The position numbers were made by a program, and so were the translations under genes. From Paraburkholderia nodosa DSM 21604 (GTDB taxonomy: Bacteria > Pseudomonadota > Gammaproteobacteria > Burkholderiales > Burkholderiaceae), in NCBI RefSeq assembly GCF_000519185.1, contig NZ_JAFA01000012.1:79063-143062 (forward strand): a stretch of 64,000 nt of DNA, given 5' to 3'. The notes under the pieces were generated by a model. That model ran no database searches and was not told the origin of the DNA. It saw nothing but the letters and a program-made list of their open reading frames with translations. Shown piece by piece: positions 53,425 through 62,765 of the stretch. Numbering within the stretch: position 1 is the first letter of the stretch; each line of letters starts with the position of its first letter.

Positions 53425-53578
53425 CTGGGTTCTCCCGCGTGAGTCAGCGGCCGGCAAAGAGGCAAAGGAGGGCCGGCGCTGCAAGCGGAAGTATGTTCTG
53501 AGGATAGCCACCACGCGTCCATCATTTGATGGAGAAACGCGTGGCCTGTGTGGGGAACCCCGCTTATCGGGTTCGGGC

Positions 53579-53944
53579 CTAGTCGGCGGGGCGGCGGTCG
53601 GCGAGCGCGCGTTCGCAGTCCTTGAGCACTTGCAGGACGAGCTTGGCCTGGTAGTTCAGGTCGTCGGTGTCGAGAATTTCCTCGACGGCGTCGCGCGCCC
53701 AGACCGCGTCCACGAACCACGCGTGCTGCTGCGCGATGTCCTGCGCCATGGCAGCGAGGCGCGCGATCGCGAGCCAGTCGGCCTCGCGCGCGTGCCGGTC
53801 GAGCCACTTGTGCGCCGCCTGGACGTGAAAGGCCGCGTTGGGCCAGGATTCGTTGAGATAGTAGGCCCCGAGGCTCCCGCAGGTGAGCCAGCAGAGCAGC
53901 TCCACGCGATCGCGCGGACTCAGATGGTGGCGTACATCACTCAT
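53579..53944 (-). CDS. Helical protein of unknown function
   Basis: 121 residues from ATG 53944. All-helical and soluble, with conserved-looking W/Y residues (C-W-L-T-C-G-S-L-G-A-Y-Y-L-N-E-S-W-P, H-K-W-L-D-R-H, W-F-V-D-A-V-W-A-R). No family recognised. The ribosome site is weak, but frame and codon use are consistent with coding. Confidence 0.65.
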   Translation of the reverse strand: MSDVRHHLSPRDRVELLCWLTCGSLGAYYLNESWPNAAFHVQAAHKWLDRHAREADWLAIARLAAMAQDIAQQHAWFVDAVWARDAVEEILDTDDLNYQAKLVLQVLKDCERALADRRPAD

Positions 53945-54187
53945 GGCGACGCTCGCGAAAGTAACAGAGTTCGATTGACGGGTGCGTGCAGACTTCGAAT
54001 CCGATGACAAAACGATATCACGGCTCGTGGAAAATCGCCTGCCCCGCACTGGCGCTGCACGCACGGGTGTTACATAGATAGCGTCGCCTGGCGGCGCGTT
54101 GTATGCAAACCAGGAGTGACACCAGGATGGCGCGTACAGCTATGCGGTTTGCGGCGTTTCGCGTGCCTGCCCATCGCGCCCCTTGAT

Positions 54188-54763
54188 CTACGCGCTTTTG
54201 CCGCCTGCTTTCCCGGCGAGCTGGGCGGCCGTGTCCACCGCGCCCATCGCGTTCGCCACGTCGAGCGCGGTATTGCCCGCGGCGTCGTGCGCCGCCGGGT
54301 TCGCGCCGCGAGCCAGCAGCAGGTCGACGATATCGGAGCGGTTGAACATCGCGGCGATCATCAGCGCCGTGCGGCCGTCGGGAGAGGCGCCTTCCACGTC
54401 GGCGCCGTTTTCCAGCAGGGCGCTGACCACGTCGGCGTAGCCCTTGAACGCCGCGCCCGCGATCGGCGTTTGGCCGTTGTCGTTACGCAGGTTGGGGTCG
54501 GCGCCGCGCTGCACGAGCGCGCGCACGGCGGCGGCGTGGCCGTGATAGCTCGCGAGCATCACGAGGCTGTCGCCTTTTTCGTTGCGCAGGTTCGGCGGCA
54601 GGCCCTGGTCGATAAGTGTGGCGAGCGTGGCCGCCGCGCCGCGGCGCGCGGTGTCGAACACCTGGCGCGCGAACTCGACGAAACGCGGATCGAACTCGCC
54701 GCCGTCTTCGCCGGAGCCGGACGAAGACGATGAGGGTGGGGAGGGCGGCGGGCTGGCGGTCAT
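54188..54763 (-). CDS. Ankyrin-repeat protein
   Basis: 191 residues. A Ser/Pro/Gly-rich N-terminus (1-25) precedes four to five ankyrin repeats (about 40-180), e.g. K-G-D-S-L-V-M-L-A-S-Y-H-G-H-A-A-A-V-R-A-L-V and D-G-R-T-A-L-M-I-A-A-M-F-N-R-S-D-I-V-D-L-L. Protein-interaction scaffold; no signal peptide, so probably cytoplasmic. Bacterial homologues are sometimes linked to catalase or antioxidant functions, but no such gene is adjacent. Confidence 0.88.
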   Translation of the reverse strand: MTASPPPSPPSSSSSGSGEDGGEFDPRFVEFARQVFDTARRGAAATLATLIDQGLPPNLRNEKGDSLVMLASYHGHAAAVRALVQRGADPNLRNDNGQTPIAGAAFKGYADVVSALLENGADVEGASPDGRTALMIAAMFNRSDIVDLLLARGANPAAHDAAGNTALDVANAMGAVDTAAQLAGKAGGKSA

Positions 54764-54888
54764 GGCGGTCTCCTGGTTCGGATCGCATTTCGATTCGGGG
54801 CGGTGTGCCGCCGTCGAGGCTTGCCCATTGTCGCCGATCTTCGCGAGGCGCGAGGCGCGAGGCCAGCGCGGCTTGCGCGCGCCCTAAT

Positions 54889-54936
54889 GAAAAAGGCGCT
54901 GCCCGAACCGCTGAACAGCGGCCGGCACAGCGCCTT
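54889..54936 (-). terminator. Terminator of the AtoE-like gene
   Basis: Outer stem AAGGCGCTG/CAGCGCCTT with an inner hairpin CCGCTG/CAGCGG, and a U-tract on the minus strand (from AAAAA at 54890). It is 26 nt past the stop codon at 54962. Confidence 0.75.
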
Positions 54937-54961
54937 CCTTCGCGGCGGAACCGCTTGACGC

Positions 54962-56353
54962 TCAGGGCACGAGCCAGAGCGCGACGGCGTAGATCACGAG
55001 CGACACGGCGAACGTCACGGCGGTATAGCCCATCACGCGCTGGATGCGGATGCCCGCGATCGCGACGATCGGCACAGCCCAGAACGGCTGCAGCATGTTC
55101 GAGACGTTCTCGGCCATCGCCACGCCCATGGCGGTGCGCGGCACCGAGGCGTGCAGGCTCAGCGCGGCGGGCAGCACGAACGGCCCTTGCACGGCCCAGT
55201 GGCCGCCCGCGCTCGGCACGAGCAGCGTGATGATGAGCGAGCTGAGATAGCTCCAGAGCGGCAGCGAAAGCGGCGTGGCGATCGTGACGAAGGCCTTGGC
55301 GATCATCGAGGCGAGGCCCGTGCCCTTCATCATGCCCATGATGCCGCCGTACACGGGGTACTGAAGCAGCATGGAGCCGGTCTGGCGCGCGGCGCGGCGA
55401 ATGGCGTTCGCGTAGGCGATAGGCGTGCGCTGCAGCGCGAGGCCGATCAGCAGGAAGATCAGGATCGTCGTGTTGATGTCGAGATCGAAACCCTTTTCGC
55501 TCCATTCCATCGCGAGATAACCCGCGCCGAGTGCGATCAGGAGCAGCGTGCCGAGCATCGACTGTTCGAGGCGCGAGGCGAACGAAGGCGTGCCGTTGCC
55601 GACGCGCGCGTGCGGGTCGTCGCTGGCGCCGGCATCGTTCGCTTCGGCTTCGGCCGCCTGGCTGAACGGCGCCACGTGCTCCGGCTTCGGATGCATGCGG
55701 ATGAAGATGAACGTCATCACGACCACCACGAGCACGGTGGGGATGAAGACGAACGGCGCGAACACGGTCTGGCTGAGCGGAATCACGTGGCCGGTCGCCT
55801 TTTCCACGAGATTGAGCGCGTTGCCGGGCGAGGCCTGCGAAAGGGCGATCGAGCTGGAGAGCCCGCTATTGCAGATCGACCATGCCGAATAGCTGCCCGC
55901 CACGAGCCACGCGAAATCCACGTTCACGCGCTTGGCGATCTCACGCGAGAGCAGCGCGCCCACGATCAGGCCCAGGCCCCAGTTCAGCCACGCGGCGACG
56001 GCGACCACCGGAAACACCAGCAGCGCCGCGCGCGCCGGCGTTTGCGCCTTGGCCGCGAGCGCGCGCAGCACGCGCTGGATCACGGGCGCTTCGGCAATGG
56101 CATAGCCCGTGGCGAGGATCAGGATCATCTGCAGCGCGAAGCCGAGAATGCCGAACGTGCCTTCGTACCAGGAGCTGAGCAGCGTGGGGAGATTGCCGTG
56201 CGGCGCGATGATGAGCGCGAGCACCGCGACGAAGAAGGTGAGGCAGATGGACAGAACGAAGGGGTCGGGCATGACCCGCTCGAAAACATACACGAGGGCG
56301 GCGACGACACCCTGGCGGGAATCGCGCGTTTCAGTCTGGAGGTCTCTTTTCAT
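54962..56353 (-). CDS. atoE: Short-chain fatty acid transporter (AtoE family)
   Basis: 463 residues, about 12 membrane segments. Family features: M-P-D-P-F-V-L-S-I near 28, W-L-N-W-G-L-G-L-I-V-G-A near 122, and P-S-A-G-G-H-W-A-V-Q-G-P near 385, as in PF02667. Imports acetoacetate or butyrate-type acids. No ato CoA-transferase gene follows, so transport is separated from activation here. Divergent from the peroxiredoxin gene across a 497-nt gap. Confidence 0.9.
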   Translation of the reverse strand: MKRDLQTETRDSRQGVVAALVYVFERVMPDPFVLSICLTFFVAVLALIIAPHGNLPTLLSSWYEGTFGILGFALQMILILATGYAIAEAPVIQRVLRALAAKAQTPARAALLVFPVVAVAAWLNWGLGLIVGALLSREIAKRVNVDFAWLVAGSYSAWSICNSGLSSSIALSQASPGNALNLVEKATGHVIPLSQTVFAPFVFIPTVLVVVVMTFIFIRMHPKPEHVAPFSQAAEAEANDAGASDDPHARVGNGTPSFASRLEQSMLGTLLLIALGAGYLAMEWSEKGFDLDINTTILIFLLIGLALQRTPIAYANAIRRAARQTGSMLLQYPVYGGIMGMMKGTGLASMIAKAFVTIATPLSLPLWSYLSSLIITLLVPSAGGHWAVQGPFVLPAALSLHASVPRTAMGVAMAENVSNMLQPFWAVPIVAIAGIRIQRVMGYTAVTFAVSLVIYAVALWLVP

Positions 56354-56850
56354 GCTCTTTGCGCTATAGCGTGTGGCTACTGGCTGGCCGGAGCGGACAG
56401 GAGGCGTTGCTTGCGGGTGGTCCCGGCACCGTGCGGCTGGCGAGCCAGGCGCACGGTGGGCGGGGAGGCAGGTGCGGCTCCTCCATCAGCGAGAGGCGAT
56501 GCCGCCCCGGCGCAGCGGGTTCATATCACGCCTTGCACGCGCGAATTCGCACGGCAAGACGGCCAGCCCGTTCTTGTTGTTCTTGTGTTCGCAATTCGAA
56601 CACGGTTTCGATTATCGAACGACGCATTATTCGCTTCATGCTGAGTGGATGTCAAGGTTGCGATAGCGTGTCGATGCAGGTTGTTAACGCTAAATGAGGG
56701 CTGAATGTATGGTAGTTGTAATAATAATGAAATCAGAAAGAAATTTCATAAGCGTCACGCGGACTACCTAAAATGCAGAAGCGGGAACCGCTTTCGCGCG
56801 CACGCAGACCCCCTCACGAGCTGTAAATCACTGCATTCAGGAGACAGAAG
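56354..56850. other. 497-nt divergent gap with paired inverted repeats
   Basis: No gene. Holds two close inverted repeats at 56587-56619 (separate entry) and an AT-rich stretch (about 56690-56760) ahead of the peroxiredoxin gene. Confidence 0.5.
56587..56619. promoter_or_regulatory. Two tandem inverted repeats (possible operator pair)
   Basis: GTTCG-CAATT-CGAAC (56587-56601) and TTCGAT-T-ATCGAA (56607-56619) have centres 19 bp apart, about two helical turns, sharing TTCG/CGAA half-sites. The second fits the LysR T-N11-A rule. Located between atoE (-) and the peroxiredoxin (+). Cognate regulator unknown. Confidence 0.4.
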
Positions 56851-57507
56851 ATGACGATTCGTCTTGGAGAAGATGCACCCGATTTCACCGCGGAGACCAC
56901 CGAAGGCAAGATTCATTTCCACGAATGGATCGGCGACCAATGGGCCATTCTGTTTTCGCATCCGAAAGATTTCACGCCCGTTTGCACGACGGAACTCGGC
57001 TATATGGCGAAGCTCAAGCCGGAGTTCGACAAGCGCAACACGAAGATCATCGGTCTGAGCATCGACCCGGTGGACGACCATGCGAGGTGGGCGAAGGACA
57101 TCGAGGAAACGCAGGGGAGCGCCGTCAATTATCCGATGATCGGCGACCCGGATCTGCACGTCGCGAAGCTCTACGACATGATCCACCCGAACGCGAGCGG
57201 CGCCAGCCCGCGCACGGCGGTCGACAACGCCACGATACGCGCAGTGTTTCTCATCGGGCCGGACAAGAAAGTGAAGGCGATGTTCGTCTACCCGATGAGT
57301 TCGGGCCGCAATTTCGACGAGGTGCTGCGCCTGCTCGATTCGCTGCAGCTCACGGCGAAACACTCGGTGGCGACACCGGTGAACTGGAAGCCGGGCGACG
57401 ACGTCATCATCCCGACTTCGGTTTCCGACGATGCGGCGAAGCAGAAGTATCCGCAGGGCTTCAAGACGCTCAAGCCGTATCTGCGTACGGTCGCACAGCC
57501 TAAGTAA
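56851..57507 (+). CDS. 1-Cys peroxiredoxin (Prx6 type)
   Basis: 218 residues. Peroxidatic Cys45 in T-P-V-C-T-T-E after H-P-K-D-F, the Prx6 motif; there is no other Cys, so it is a true 1-Cys enzyme. The long C-terminal domain (about 150-218) is typical of the group. Reduces hydrogen and alkyl peroxides in the cytoplasm. Strong AGGAG site. Monocistronic. Confidence 0.94.
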   Translation: MTIRLGEDAPDFTAETTEGKIHFHEWIGDQWAILFSHPKDFTPVCTTELGYMAKLKPEFDKRNTKIIGLSIDPVDDHARWAKDIEETQGSAVNYPMIGDPDLHVAKLYDMIHPNASGASPRTAVDNATIRAVFLIGPDKKVKAMFVYPMSSGRNFDEVLRLLDSLQLTAKHSVATPVNWKPGDDVIIPTSVSDDAAKQKYPQGFKTLKPYLRTVAQPK

Positions 57508-57528
57508 CGCTGCGCGTCACGACGCGCC

Positions 57529-57562
57529 AAAAAAAACGCGGCGCACTTGGCAGTGCGCCGCG
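57529..57562 (-). terminator. Terminator of the ABC operon at 57.6-60.4 kb
   Basis: A perfect 11-bp stem (57537-57547 with 57552-57562), 4-nt loop, and eight U on the minus strand (57529-57536); it is 59 nt after the permease stop codon. Convergent with the peroxiredoxin gene. Confidence 0.9.
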
Positions 57563-57620
57563 GACCACGGGCCAGGTAAGCTCGCGCCCTACGCAGCCCG
57601 GACAGGGGAAAGCGGTCGAA

Positions 57621-58484
57621 TCAGTTCGAAGGCGTAGGCCGCCACTTGAGCAAACGATGCTCGAGCGCGGTGAGCACATAGTCGGCGGCCAGCGCGACCA
57701 CGGCGAGCACGATCATCGCGGCGAACACGCCGCTCGCGTTGAACGCGCCCTGCGCCGTCGAGATCAGCAAACCGATACCTTGCTTCGAGCCGAGGAATTC
57801 GCCCACCACGGCGCCGACCAGCGCGAAGCCGAAGCTCACGTGCAGGCTCGCGAGAATCCACGAAAGCGCTGAGGGAATCACGACCGAGGTCGTCACCTGG
57901 CGTCGCGACGCGCCGAGAATCTGCGCATTGGCGATCATGTAGCGGTCGGCCTCGCGCACGCCCTGGAACGCATTGGCGAACACGACGAAGAACACCATCA
58001 CCACGGCGAGCGCCACTTTCGACGCCATGCCGAGCCCCAGCGCGATCACGAACACCGAGCCGAGCACCACGCGCGGAATCGAGTTGGCGATCTTGATGTA
58101 GAGGCTGAATACATCGGAGAGCAGCTTGTTGCGGCCAAGCACGATGCCGCAGAACACGCCGGCCACCGAGCCGATGATGAAGCCGAGGCCCGTTTCTTCC
58201 AGCGTGACCCAGACCTGCGTGAGCAGCGGCCCTTGCGAGGTGCCGTTCACGAACCAGTCGATGATCTGGTCGAAGATGGCTGTGGGCATCGAGAAGAAGA
58301 ACGGATCGATCCATTTGAGGCGCGCGGCGAGTTCCCAGCCGCCGAGCACGACGACGAGCACGAGAATACGCAGCGAAATGACGAGCAAATTGCGCTGACG
58401 AATGCGCTTTTGCGCGGCGCGCTCGACGGCGTCGAGCGAGGCGGGATCGAGGCCTTGCGGCAGGGTTTGTTGCGGGGTGGACAT
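57621..58484 (-). CDS. ABC transporter permease (nitrate/taurine/riboflavin-precursor type)
   Basis: 287 residues from ATG 58484. Six membrane segments after a long cytoplasmic N-terminus (about 35 residues) and an EAA-type loop (D-R-Y-M-I-A-N-A-Q-I-L-G-A-S). Family BPD_transp_1 of the SsuC/TauC/ThiX group. Last gene of the three-gene importer. Confidence 0.9.
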   Translation of the reverse strand: MSTPQQTLPQGLDPASLDAVERAAQKRIRQRNLLVISLRILVLVVVLGGWELAARLKWIDPFFFSMPTAIFDQIIDWFVNGTSQGPLLTQVWVTLEETGLGFIIGSVAGVFCGIVLGRNKLLSDVFSLYIKIANSIPRVVLGSVFVIALGLGMASKVALAVVMVFFVVFANAFQGVREADRYMIANAQILGASRRQVTTSVVIPSALSWILASLHVSFGFALVGAVVGEFLGSKQGIGLLISTAQGAFNASGVFAAMIVLAVVALAADYVLTALEHRLLKWRPTPSN

Positions 58485-58501
58485 AGTGAACGGCTCCGGT
58501 G

Positions 58502-59296
58502 TTAGGCGATCTGCACTTCTTCGCGCAGGTCGTGCCAGATCTGGCGCGACAGTTCGACGAAGTGCGGCGCGTAGCGGATTTCGGACGTCACGCGCGGGCG
58601 CGGCAGATCGATCTCGTAGACCTTCTTGAGCGTGGCCGGGCGCGCGGTCAGCACGAACACGCGGTCGGCGAGCGCAATGGCTTCTTCGAGGTCGTGCGTG
58701 ACGAATACGACCGACCCCGTGCCGCCCCACAGCTGCAGCAGCTCGTCCTGCATGAGCGTGCGCGTTTGCATGTCGAGCGCCGAGAACGGCTCGTCCATCA
58801 GCAGGATTTCGGGCTTGTTGATGAACGTCTGCGCAAGCGCGACGCGCTTGCGCATGCCGCCAGAAAGCTGATGCGGATAGTGCTTGCCGAAATTGGCGAG
58901 GCCCACGCGGCGCAGCCATTCGTTGGCTTCGTCGTAGGCCGCCGACTTCGAGCGGCCGCGATAGAGCGGACCGGCCGCCACGTTGTCGAGCACCGAGCGC
59001 CACGGGAACACGGCGTCGGCCTGGAACACGAAGCCGATGCGCGGATCGATGCCGTCCACGGGCGCGCCCATCACGCGCACTTCGCCCGTGGTGGGTTTGA
59101 GCAGGCCCGTGATCATGCTGAGCGTGGTGGACTTGCCGCAGCCCGTGGGCCCGACGATCGCGACGAACTCGCCGCGCGCGACCGACATGCTGAAGTCGCG
59201 CAGGGCGACGGTCGCCTTGCCGTCCGGTGAAATGAAGCGGCACGAAACGTGGCGCAGCTCGATGGCCGGCGTGCCTTGGGAATGGGAGGAAGTCAT
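58502..59296 (-). CDS. ABC transporter ATP-binding protein (SsuB/TauB type)
   Basis: 264 residues. Walker A G-P-T-G-C-G-K-S-T, Q-loop V-F-Q-A-D-A-V-F-P-W, signature L-S-G-G-M-R-K-R, Walker B I-L-L-M-D-E-P-F-S-A-L-D, switch His V-T-H-D-L-E-E-A. Middle gene of the importer operon; 17 nt before the permease. Confidence 0.93.
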   Translation of the reverse strand: MTSSHSQGTPAIELRHVSCRFISPDGKATVALRDFSMSVARGEFVAIVGPTGCGKSTTLSMITGLLKPTTGEVRVMGAPVDGIDPRIGFVFQADAVFPWRSVLDNVAAGPLYRGRSKSAAYDEANEWLRRVGLANFGKHYPHQLSGGMRKRVALAQTFINKPEILLMDEPFSALDMQTRTLMQDELLQLWGGTGSVVFVTHDLEEAIALADRVFVLTARPATLKKVYEIDLPRPRVTSEIRYAPHFVELSRQIWHDLREEVQIA

Positions 59297-59333
59297 TGTC
59301 TCAGTGGGCTGAACGTGGGGCCGGTTGCGTTGC

Positions 59334-60353
59334 TTACTTCGACGCCGTGGCGGTCGCAGCCGGCAGATAGTCGTTCGAGTAAGTCTTCGCGAGGTCGATG
59401 TGCTTGCCCTTCACCGAAGGATTGAACGCCGAGAGCACCTTGAGCACCGTATCGGGGCCGTCGGCGGGCATGCGGCCGTCCTTCGTGAACATCGGCAGCG
59501 AGGACTTCAGCGCGGCCACATACAGGTCCTTGTTGTTGCCGTAGTAGTCCTTCGGCATCTTCGCGGCGATTTCGTCGGCGCTATGCGTGGCGATGAAGTT
59601 GAGCGTGCGCGAGAACGCGTGCGCGAGCTTCGTCGCTTCGTCCTTGTGCGACTGCGCCCAGGCGCGCTGCACGTAGAAGCTCGAAGCGGGGTAGGTGCCG
59701 CCGAGCGCCGCGCGCGTGCCTTCGAGCGTGCGCATGTCGACGAGCACCTTGGCGTCGCCGGTTTGCAGCAGACGCGAGACGGTGGGCTCCGTGGTCATGC
59801 CCGCGTCGATGCGGTTCTGCTTGATCGCCGCGATAAAGGTGTTGTCCGCGCCCACCGGCAGCAGCGTGTACTGGTTGGAGGGCACGCCCGAGCGCTGCGC
59901 GAGGTACTGCGTGAGGAAGCTCGTGGAGGAGCCAAGGCCCGTTACGCCGAGCGTCTTGCCCTTCACGTCGGCCATGCTCTTGAGCGTACCGGCTGCCGCG
60001 TTCGACACCATTTCCACTTCGCCCGGCACCTGGCCGAACACCACGAGCGTCTGCACTTCCTTGCCCTTGCTCTGCAGGTCGATGGTGTGATCGTAGAAGC
60101 CCACCACGCCTTGCACCGCACCCGCGAGCAGCTCGTTCTCGGCGTCCACGCCGGCCGGCTGTGACTGCAGCTCGACGTCGAGGCCTTCGTCCTTGAAGTA
60201 GCCGAGCTGCTCGGTCAGTTTGGCGGGCAGATAGATGATCTTGGTTGCGCCGCCAACCATGATCGTGATCTTTTCCGCGTGGGCAGCCGTGGAGCCGGCG
60301 GCGAGGGCGAACGCGACACTCGATACAGCGGCGATCTGGCGCAAGGTAGGCAT
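59334..60353 (-). CDS. ABC transporter periplasmic binding protein (NMT1/THI5-like)
   Basis: 339 residues from ATG 60353 (AGGAG site). Signal peptide ends A-A-H-A before E-K-I-T-I-M-V-G-G. The SsuA/NMT1 fold is indicated by K-I-I-Y-L-P-A-K-L-T-E-Q-L-G-Y-F-K-D-E-G and V-V-G-F-Y-D-H-T-I-D-L-Q-S-K-G. Substrate unknown; similar proteins bind sulfonates, nitrate, or aromatic acids. Divergent from the response regulator at 60553, which probably controls the operon; a TATAAT -10 (60419-60414, minus) lacks a good -35, consistent with activator dependence. Confidence 0.88.
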   Translation of the reverse strand: MPTLRQIAAVSSVAFALAAGSTAAHAEKITIMVGGATKIIYLPAKLTEQLGYFKDEGLDVELQSQPAGVDAENELLAGAVQGVVGFYDHTIDLQSKGKEVQTLVVFGQVPGEVEMVSNAAAGTLKSMADVKGKTLGVTGLGSSTSFLTQYLAQRSGVPSNQYTLLPVGADNTFIAAIKQNRIDAGMTTEPTVSRLLQTGDAKVLVDMRTLEGTRAALGGTYPASSFYVQRAWAQSHKDEATKLAHAFSRTLNFIATHSADEIAAKMPKDYYGNNKDLYVAALKSSLPMFTKDGRMPADGPDTVLKVLSAFNPSVKGKHIDLAKTYSNDYLPAATATASK

Positions 60354-60552
60354 CGTGGAGTCTCCTGAAGGTGGTGCGCCGTCCATGCGGGCGCTTTTTG
60401 GTGGATGGAGCCGATTATAAAAACCGTAAGCCTTCTGCCAGCCTTCGGGCGCCGTGCAAAATCGTCCGTGTTAACCCGCAGGGCGGCGGCGCGCCGGCAA
60501 CGGCACAATCGATTCCCCCGAAACGGCCTTTCGCCCTTGCCCGCACCTGCCC

Positions 60553-61230
60553 ATGAAGTTGCTGCTGATCGAAGACAATCCCACGCTGGCGCACTGGCTC
60601 GTCAAAACGCTGGAGGAGCAGGCGTTCGCCTTCGACGCCGTGCAGGACGGCGAAGCCGCCGACCAGTTGCTGCAGTCCAATCACTACGATGTGGTGCTGC
60701 TCGACCTCAATTTGCCGAAGCTCTCGGGCAAGAACGTGCTGCGGCGGCTGCGCCAGCGCGGCGACGCGACGCCCGTCATGGTGCTCACGGCGAGCGGCTC
60801 GATCGACGAAAAAGTGGAGCTGCTCGGCGCGGGCGCCGACGACTATCTCGTCAAGCCCTTCGAGGTGCGCGAACTGGTGGCGCGCATCAAGGTGCTGATT
60901 CGCCGGCAAACGCCCGCGCGCGCCAACGAAATCGGCTGCGGGGACCTCGTGTTCGACCTCAACACACGCCAGTTCACGCTGAAGGGTGCGCCGCTGAACG
61001 TGACGCCGCGCGAGCGCACGGTGCTCGAAACGCTGGCGCTGCGCCTCGGCCAGACCGTTTCGAAGGCCGCGCTCGTCGATGCGATCTTCACGCTCGCCGA
61101 CGAACCCAGCGAGGACGCCATCGAAATCTACGTCTCGCGGCTGCGCAAGAAGCTCGAAGGCAGCTCGGCCGTGATCGTGACACTGCGCGGCCTGGGCTAT
61201 TTGCTGCGCCGGAAGGATGAAACGCTATGA
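60553..61230 (+). CDS. Response regulator, OmpR family (TctD/QseB-like)
   Basis: 225 residues. Receiver domain with phospho-acceptor Asp51 (V-V-L-L-D-L-N-L-P), acidic pair E7-D8 and Lys in D-D-Y-L-V-K-P-F; C-terminal winged helix (about 130-222) with R-E-R-T-V-L-E-T-L and S-R-L-R-K-K-L-E. Divergent from the ABC operon and co-transcribed with the kinase 18 nt downstream, so the pair probably senses and regulates the transported compound. Confidence 0.93.
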   Translation: MKLLLIEDNPTLAHWLVKTLEEQAFAFDAVQDGEAADQLLQSNHYDVVLLDLNLPKLSGKNVLRRLRQRGDATPVMVLTASGSIDEKVELLGAGADDYLVKPFEVRELVARIKVLIRRQTPARANEIGCGDLVFDLNTRQFTLKGAPLNVTPRERTVLETLALRLGQTVSKAALVDAIFTLADEPSEDAIEIYVSRLRKKLEGSSAVIVTLRGLGYLLRRKDETL

Positions 61231-61248
61231 CGACTTGCGCGTGCCGTC

Positions 61249-62658
61249 ATGACGGGTAGCCTGCGCGTTCGCCTGCTGTGGTGGATGCTCGTGCCGCTCG
61301 CGCTCTACGTGAGTTTTACGGCGACCTCCGAGTATCGCGCTGCCCGCCATACCGCCGATCTGGTGCAGGACGGCCGGCTGCTGTCGTCCGCGCGCATGAT
61401 CGCCGGTTCCGTGCAATGGGCCGACGGCGCGCTGCGCGCCGACGTGCCGCCCGCGGCGCTCGAGCTTTTCGCCTCGCCGCAGCAGGATCAGGTGTTCTAC
61501 AACGTGCACGTGGAGGGTGGCTCGCTGCTCGCGGGCATGCCCGATTTTCCGCATGCGGCCTCGTCGCCCGCCGTCGATTCGCTCGTGGCGTACGACGCGG
61601 ATCTGCGCGGCCAGGCCGTGCGCGCCGTGAGCGTGGTGCGCTCCATGTACGACAATGGTCACATCTGGCGCGTGCGAGTCTCGGTTGGCAAGACCGGGCG
61701 CTCGCGCGACGCGATGGTGGAGGCGCTCTGGCGTCCCCAGCTCTATCGCCAGATCGGCATGGTGATGCTGGCCGTAGCGCTCGCCTGCATCGGTCTGACG
61801 TTCGAGCTGCGTCCGCTGATGAAGCTCAAGAACGACGTGGCGGACCGCGATCCTTCGCACCTCGAACCCATTCGCGCCGAGGGGCTGCATGCCGAACTGC
61901 GGCCCGTCGTAGACGCCATCAATCAATGCATTGCGCGCCTTTCGGCGCAGACGGCGGCGCAGCGCCGCTTCATCGCCGATGCCGCGCACCAGCTGCGCAC
62001 GCCGCTCACGCTGCTCGGCACGCAGTTGCAGTATGCGCGCCAGCAAAAGGCCGTCGATCCCGCGCTCGACGAAGTGCTGGCGGCCATGCACGTGAGCAAC
62101 CGCTCGATGGTCGCGCTCACGAACCAGTTGCTGCTGCTCGCGCAGGCCGAGGCACTCGATCCCGCGCAGTTGCCGGCCGCACCCGTCGACATGGCGCAAC
62201 TCGCGCGCGAAGTGATCGAGGCGCTCGCGCTGCTCGCGCAGACGCGCGGCATCGACCTCGGCGCGGAGCTGCCTCGCGAGACGGACGAGGCGGTGGTGCA
62301 GGGGCATCGCGAACTGTTGCGCGCGATGGTCAGCAATCTCGTGGACAACGCGCTGCGCTACACGCCGGCTGGCGGCCACGTCACCGTGTCGGTGCGGGCG
62401 AGCGGCGAGACGGTCGCGCTCGAAGTGCTCGACGACGGCCGCGGCATTCCCGCCGAAGCGCGGGCGCGCGTTTTCGAGCCTTTCTTCCGCGCCGCCGCCG
62501 GGACGGAAGGCACCGGCCTTGGTCTGGCGATCGTGCGCGAGATTGCGCAGTCGCATCGCGGCGCGGTGAGCCTGAGTCCGGGCGCGGACGGGCGGGGCGT
62601 GCGCGCCTGTGTGGTGCTCGCACGCTGGCAGCCCGCGCTCGTGGCCGAGCCTGCATAG
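61249..62658 (+). CDS. Sensor histidine kinase (TctE-like)
   Basis: 469 residues. Two membrane segments (about 8-25 and 168-185) bracket a periplasmic sensor domain of about 140 residues of TctE N-terminal type. His247 in A-D-A-A-H-Q-L-R-T-P-L is the phosphorylation site, followed by N-box (N-L-V-D-N-A-L-R-Y), D-D-G-R-G-I-P and G-T-G-L-G-L-A-I-V. Partner of the response regulator upstream. TctDE in enterics controls tricarboxylate uptake; here it neighbours an ABC importer. Confidence 0.93.
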   Translation: MTGSLRVRLLWWMLVPLALYVSFTATSEYRAARHTADLVQDGRLLSSARMIAGSVQWADGALRADVPPAALELFASPQQDQVFYNVHVEGGSLLAGMPDFPHAASSPAVDSLVAYDADLRGQAVRAVSVVRSMYDNGHIWRVRVSVGKTGRSRDAMVEALWRPQLYRQIGMVMLAVALACIGLTFELRPLMKLKNDVADRDPSHLEPIRAEGLHAELRPVVDAINQCIARLSAQTAAQRRFIADAAHQLRTPLTLLGTQLQYARQQKAVDPALDEVLAAMHVSNRSMVALTNQLLLLAQAEALDPAQLPAAPVDMAQLAREVIEALALLAQTRGIDLGAELPRETDEAVVQGHRELLRAMVSNLVDNALRYTPAGGHVTVSVRASGETVALEVLDDGRGIPAEARARVFEPFFRAAAGTEGTGLGLAIVREIAQSHRGAVSLSPGADGRGVRACVVLARWQPALVAEPA

Positions 62659-62765
62659 GAGGCGCTTTAAGGGGCGGTACAATGTGGCCGCCTGAAGCCG
62701 CAAGCCCGCGCCGCGCCTGGCGGCCATCGCTGCGGCGACCACCCGTTCATTCGAAGATCGAGACC

